This document shows positions 7,154-10,057 of a stretch of 10,057 nt of DNA, piece by piece. The position numbers were made by a program, and so were the translations under genes. Location: NCBI GenBank assembly GCA_903874575.1, contig CAIQSZ010000381.1, positions 1 to 10,057 on the forward strand. Direction: 5' to 3'. A model generated the notes under the pieces. The model was given only the letters and a program-made list of their open reading frames with translations. It did no database searches and was not told the DNA's origin. Each line of letters starts with the position of its first letter. Position 1 is the first letter of the stretch. The stretch is from an uncultured Elusimicrobia bacterium (GTDB lineage: Bacteria > Elusimicrobiota > Elusimicrobia > UBA1565 > UBA9628).

Positions 7154-7524
7154 GAACCTTGCGAGGGCGCGTCGTGAGGGGCGACGGAGTCGGCCGCCGC
7201 TTGGGTTTTCCCACCGCCAATATCAGACCGCGCTCTCCAGAGCGACTTCCTCGAGGCGTCTGGCGCGTCCAAGTCTTCGGCACTACCTTGGGAGAGCGCC
7301 TGGCGGTGTGCAACGTCGGCCTGCGTCCGACGCTCGGCGGCAGGCGCCTGGTCGTCGAGGTTCATGTTCCCGGCTGGACCGGAGACCTGTACGGCCGCAC
7401 CCTTAAGGTAAGCTTCCTGTCGGCCATCCGCGCCGAAAAGAAGTTCGGATCCTTGGGCGGGTTGAAGGCCCAAATCCGTCGCGACGTGGCCTCCTTGACC
7501 CGCGCGCCACGGCGGAACTCATGA
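7150..7524 (+). CDS. ribF: Stand-alone riboflavin kinase (C-terminal half of RibF)
   Basis: It should phosphorylate riboflavin to FMN using ATP. The GTG at 7150 overlaps the truB stop (GTGA), with AAGG at 7136-7139 upstream, giving 124 residues. The kinase signature GRRLGFPTANI (15-25) holds the PTAN metal/nucleotide motif at 21-24. CNVGLRPTLGG (54-64) and VEVHVPGWTGDLYG (69-82) include the expected catalytic Glu70. The end KVSFLSAIRAEKKFGSLGGL is typical. Usual bacterial RibF is about 310 residues, with an N-terminal FMN adenylyltransferase that makes FAD. That half is absent: the same frame upstream runs out of frame through truB and shows no such motifs. FAD must then come from an enzyme encoded elsewhere. 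The symbol ribF is used for homology; the gene is monofunctional by inference. Confidence 0.9.
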   Translation: MRTLRGRVVRGDGVGRRLGFPTANIRPRSPERLPRGVWRVQVFGTTLGERLAVCNVGLRPTLGGRRLVVEVHVPGWTGDLYGRTLKVSFLSAIRAEKKFGSLGGLKAQIRRDVASLTRAPRRNS

Positions 7525-7742
7525 GCGGCGACAACGGCGGCGTGCTGGGACGCGTCATCGCCCTGGCCCTCATACTCGCCGTCGCGTTCGGCGTGCGCTT
7601 CATCGCTTATGGCGACTGTTGCTCGGTGCCAGTCCGCGAAGCGGAATCGACGAGCGCGGTGCTCGCAGTGGAGATTCCGCTCCATCCGGACGCGTCTGAG
7701 AACATGCCGTCGCCCTCTCCTGATAAATACTCGCGCCCTTAG
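7521..7742 (+). CDS. Small single-pass membrane protein, unknown function
   Basis: I do not recognise this 73-residue protein. It begins at ATG 7521, overlapping the riboflavin kinase stop (ATGA), so it is probably coupled to that gene; only a weak GGA (7514-7516) precedes it. Residues about 12-30 form one hydrophobic segment (VIALALILAVAFGVRFIAY) after a short polar N-terminus. Two cysteines follow at 33-34, then an acidic, Pro/Ser-rich tail. The likely topology is N-in with an outside tail, or an uncleaved signal anchor. There is no clean lipobox. Codon use (gcgtcg, ctcgcc, gtcgcg) is like that of the operon. It closes the packed gene cluster. A chance ORF is possible, but the hydrophobic segment and the exact overlap argue for a real gene. 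Confidence 0.6.
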   Translation: MSGDNGGVLGRVIALALILAVAFGVRFIAYGDCCSVPVREAESTSAVLAVEIPLHPDASENMPSPSPDKYSRP

Positions 7743-7748
7743 GCCTGT

Positions 7749-7770
7749 CCCTGCATAGGGCTTAGAGCCC
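7749..7770 (+). other. Two mutually exclusive short hairpins after the operon
   Basis: CCCT-GCAT-AGGG (7749-7760) and GGGCT-TAG-AGCCC (7758-7770) share the GGG at 7758-7760, so only one can form at a time. No U-tract follows, so this is at best a weak or factor-assisted transcription end for the upstream operon. Confidence 0.3.
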
Positions 7771-7799
7771 ATGACTATTGCTTCATTCCAGTATATCAT
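7771..7799 (+). promoter_or_regulatory. Candidate sigma70 promoter for the S41 protease gene
   Basis: ATGACT (7771-7776, four of six -35 bases) is followed by a 17-base spacer and TATCAT (7794-7799, five of six -10 bases). The start of transcription would be near 7806, about 27 bases before the protease ATG. The surrounding bases are clearly more AT-rich than the upstream operon. The 90-base gap between the 73-residue ORF and the protease holds only this and the small hairpins. Confidence 0.5.
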
Positions 7800-7832
7800 C
7801 ATGGATCAGCTCAATATGCGAGGCTCGGATTT

Positions 7833-9374
7833 ATGGCATATACATTCGCTTTCTGCGTCATGGCCGCCGTCTCAATTCCGTCTTTAGTTGCGGCCGAACC
7901 CTCCTTCGATCAGATGTATGCTCAGCCCGAAGGTTATTTCATCAGGACGGGCTACAGCACGATGAACGGAGCTGAGGCAAGACTGTCGCGCTCGCAACTC
8001 AAGGAAATGCAGAGTAGCCTTGACTTCATCCATGGTTTGGCCGCAAAAGATGCGTCATTCAACGGGAGTGCTGCCTACGGACGCTTGGCTGAAGCAATGT
8101 CAATCCTTATTAAAAAATTTATTAAACCGATATCAGTATCTGATTGGCAGGCGATGCTTCGAGAAATGAGTTCAATTATCGGTAAAGAGCGCCCGCTAAA
8201 TGACTGGGACACGGTCGTCGATCATATGCTCCAAGTCGCCGTCCTGCACCTGAAAGATCCTCATACTGATTACATGGGCCCGGAGATATCCGCCAAATTT
8301 TGGGACAGCATCAGCCGGGGGACGTTATCCGGTATCGGCGTGGAGGCTTCAGCAGACGCCTCCGGCGTCAGGCTGGACTTCGTGTATCCCGGTTATGGAG
8401 CCGATAAGGCGGGACTCAAAGACGGCGACATCGTGGCGGCCATCGATGGGAAAAGGGTAGCCGGCGTGCCCATTGATAAGGTGCATCTCGAGGGCGAGGC
8501 TGGTACTAGCATGTCTCTGGTCGTGCTACGAGAGGGCCGAGAGCTTGATCCAATCGAGGTCACGCGAACTCAAATCGAGCTTCCCGGAATACTCAAGAAA
8601 ATGGTCGGGCCCAACATTGGGTATATTTACTTTACCTTGTTCCAAACCGACTTGGATGAGAAAATAATTTCCGCTATCAGGCAGTTGCGCGATTCTGGAG
8701 CCGAAGCTCTCATTATCGATGTGCGCGGGAACCCTGGGGGCAATAACAATACGGTTTCAGCCGTCGCCGCCGAGTTTCTCAGCGACGGCGATACGATCGC
8801 CGAGTTTCGGCATCAAGAGGTTTTAGACTTTAAGTACGTCGCGCAGGGGGACGGCGCGTTCTTCGGAATGCCGGTCGCAGTTCTTATCGATGAAAGATCG
8901 GCGTCCGCCAGTGAGATTTTGGCGGGAGTCCTCAAATACAGGGGGTATCCAATCGTCGGTGCCCGCAGCTATGGTAAAGGAACCAAACAGGTCGTGTATG
9001 AGCAGTCCCAGGGTCGTTCCTTTAAAATTACTGAAGACCTCGTATATATACCTATACCATGCCCGGGCTCAACCGGTAAAGGCGCTCCATCATGCATGTG
9101 GAACGTCAACGCTCGACGCAATCCCAAAGATGGCAGTAAGATTCCGGGGACGGGCGGCATAATCCCAGACTATATCGTCGATGTTCCTCTGGAGCTGCGA
9201 TCTCAGATCATGAAACAGCGCCTGTTCGAACTCTTAGATTGTCCGCTTGGCACCCGCATCGCGGATCCCGTCGTCGAAAAAGCCGTAGAAGTCCTGACTC
9301 AGAGAATGCGCGGTGGCTCGACGCCGAAAGGACCGGGCGTCACTCCGGGAAAGCGGCGACGGCGTCCCGTATGA
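7833..9374 (+). CDS. S41-family C-terminal processing protease with PDZ domain, probably exported
   Basis: It is a serine protease of the CtpA/Tsp type, expected to act outside the cytoplasmic membrane. Residues 1-21 look like a signal peptide (hydrophobic, ending SLVAA before EPSF), although its n-region lacks a positive charge. A helical region covers about 30-150. A PDZ domain (about 160-245) includes SGIGVEA and AGLKDGDIVAAIDGKRVAG. The S41 core follows: LIIDVRGNPGG (Asp296 in it), then SASASEIL with likely nucleophile Ser358, and YGKGTKQ with Lys382 and Gln386, a Ser/Lys/Gln arrangement as in B. subtilis CtpB. The Ser-Lys distance is 24 residues against 25 in E. coli Tsp. The C-terminus is basic (GKRRRRPV). 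ATG 7833 has GAGG at 7820-7823. Rare codons and locally AT-rich DNA (8101-8160 has 20 G+C in 60) set it apart from its neighbours. It overlaps the convergent aminotransferase gene by 35 bases. The substrate is unknown. Confidence 0.9.
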   Translation: MAYTFAFCVMAAVSIPSLVAAEPSFDQMYAQPEGYFIRTGYSTMNGAEARLSRSQLKEMQSSLDFIHGLAAKDASFNGSAAYGRLAEAMSILIKKFIKPISVSDWQAMLREMSSIIGKERPLNDWDTVVDHMLQVAVLHLKDPHTDYMGPEISAKFWDSISRGTLSGIGVEASADASGVRLDFVYPGYGADKAGLKDGDIVAAIDGKRVAGVPIDKVHLEGEAGTSMSLVVLREGRELDPIEVTRTQIELPGILKKMVGPNIGYIYFTLFQTDLDEKIISAIRQLRDSGAEALIIDVRGNPGGNNNTVSAVAAEFLSDGDTIAEFRHQEVLDFKYVAQGDGAFFGMPVAVLIDERSASASEILAGVLKYRGYPIVGARSYGKGTKQVVYEQSQGRSFKITEDLVYIPIPCPGSTGKGAPSCMWNVNARRNPKDGSKIPGTGGIIPDYIVDVPLELRSQIMKQRLFELLDCPLGTRIADPVVEKAVEVLTQRMRGGSTPKGPGVTPGKRRRRPV

Positions 9375-10056
9375 TGCGGAAGGCCGCGTCGAGCTGGGAG
9401 TCGCCAATGACCAGCGGGGGCGCCAGGCGCACCGTGAACTGATGGGTGTCCTTGGCGAGCAGGCCGCGCTTAGCCAAGTCCAGCACCAGGGGCCGCGCGG
9501 GCACCGTGAACTCCAGAGCCATCATCAGGCCTCGGCCGCGCACTTCCCGGAGCTTCGGGTGTTTGAGGGTCTTCAGCTTTTCCAGGAAGCGCGCGCCCAG
9601 TTTCGCCGAGCGCTGGGGCAGTTGCTCCTGCAGCAGGACGCGTAGCGCGGCCTCGCCGACGGCCGCCGCCAGCGGATTGCCGCCGAAGGTGGAGCCGTGC
9701 GTGCCGGGAGTGAACAGCGACATCACTTTTTCGTCGCCGACCACGGCGGAGACCGGGTAGAGCCCCCCCGACAGCGCCTTTCCCAGGACGTACATATCGG
9801 GCACGATCTTGTCGTGGTCGCAGGCGAACATGGCGCCCGTGCGGCCCAGGCCGGTCTGAATCTCGTCGGCGCACATGATGACGCTGTAGGTGGAGCAGAG
9901 GCGGCGGGCCTTCTTGAGATAGCCGGGCGGCGGCAGTATGACGCCGGCCTCGCCTTGGATGGGCTCGAACAAGAAGCCCACGGTGTTGGCGTTGATGGCG
10001 CTTTTCAGCGCGTCGGCGTCGCCGAAGGGCACGCGCACGAAGCCGGGCGTGGCCGG
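9340..10056 (-). CDS. rocD: Ornithine aminotransferase, N-terminal part beyond the window
   Basis: This PLP enzyme moves the delta-amino group of ornithine to 2-oxoglutarate, giving glutamate semialdehyde, in arginine/ornithine breakdown or proline formation. The frame is open to the right edge (PATPGFVRVPFGD), so roughly the last 239 residues of about 400 are present. A GTG near 10038 is internal, not the start. Family motifs are FLFEPIQGEAGVILPPPGYL, CADEIQTGLGRTG with the PLP-binding Asp, YVLGKALSGGLYPVS with the Schiff-base Lys codon at 9778-9780, GTHGSTFGGNPLAAAVGEAAL, EVRGRGLMMALEF and VRLAPPLVIGD. The segments closely follow B. subtilis RocD, better than acetylornithine aminotransferase ArgD, though substrate choice among class III aminotransferases is hard to read from sequence alone. 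Codon use is GC-rich like that of the operon. It converges on the protease gene. Confidence 0.88.
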   Translation of the reverse strand, partial: PATPGFVRVPFGDADALKSAINANTVGFLFEPIQGEAGVILPPPGYLKKARRLCSTYSVIMCADEIQTGLGRTGAMFACDHDKIVPDMYVLGKALSGGLYPVSAVVGDEKVMSLFTPGTHGSTFGGNPLAAAVGEAALRVLLQEQLPQRSAKLGARFLEKLKTLKHPKLREVRGRGLMMALEFTVPARPLVLDLAKRGLLAKDTHQFTVRLAPPLVIGDSQLDAAFRIIRDAVAAFPE

Positions 10057-10057
10057 G

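Noticed and set aside
7801..7887. 28-codon ORF starting at ATG 7801 before the protease
   Set aside because: It is short, has no ribosome site, overlaps the protease start in another frame, and has no recognisable feature.
9313..9645. Open frame on the + strand, opposite rocD
   Set aside because: It is a mirror of the aminotransferase coding sequence, without its own start signals or motifs.

Overview
This window comes from a GC-rich bacterial chromosome. It is dominated by a conserved translation and transcription operon read on the + strand. The order is proS (3' part only), rimP, nusA, infB, rbfA, truB, a short ribF-like riboflavin kinase gene and a small predicted membrane-protein gene. 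An S41-family protease gene follows on the + strand, and the 3' part of an ornithine aminotransferase gene runs in from the right edge on the - strand. All calls come from reading motifs and gene order; no database search was run. The phylum cannot be fixed from this. The high GC, the direct nusA-infB junction without ylxR, and the short TruB would fit a high-GC Elusimicrobiota or deltaproteobacterial-type genome, but that is a weak guess.

Layout: bases 2-1567 encode the C-terminal nine tenths or so of prolyl-tRNA synthetase, including its editing insertion. A near-consensus sigma70 promoter overlaps the proS stop codon. It is followed about 35 bases after the expected RNA start by a textbook intrinsic terminator, which ends only 12 bases before the rimP start codon. 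This leader looks like an attenuation device controlling rimP-nusA-infB. A second, weaker promoter candidate with a 12-bp perfect palindrome lies between nusA and infB. From rbfA on the genes are tightly packed: rbfA/truB, truB/ribF and ribF/73-aa ORF each overlap by four bases (GTGA, GTGA, ATGA), which points to translational coupling.

The genes work together in making and using ribosomes. RimP and RbfA mature the 30S subunit, IF2 starts translation, NusA controls elongation and termination of transcription, TruB modifies U55 of tRNA, and ProS charges tRNA-Pro. The riboflavin kinase is the usual truB neighbour, but here it lacks the FMN adenylyltransferase half of bacterial RibF. TruB in turn lacks its C-terminal PUA domain, so both genes are shortened at their shared junction.

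The right part differs in character. The S41 protease gene has locally AT-rich stretches and codon use unlike the operon, and its own probable promoter. Its 3' end overlaps the convergent ornithine aminotransferase gene by 35 bases. No tRNA, rRNA, insertion sequence, CRISPR array or phage gene was seen. I do not see a clear new multi-gene system; the regulatory leader of rimP and the truB/ribF junction are the most interesting points.
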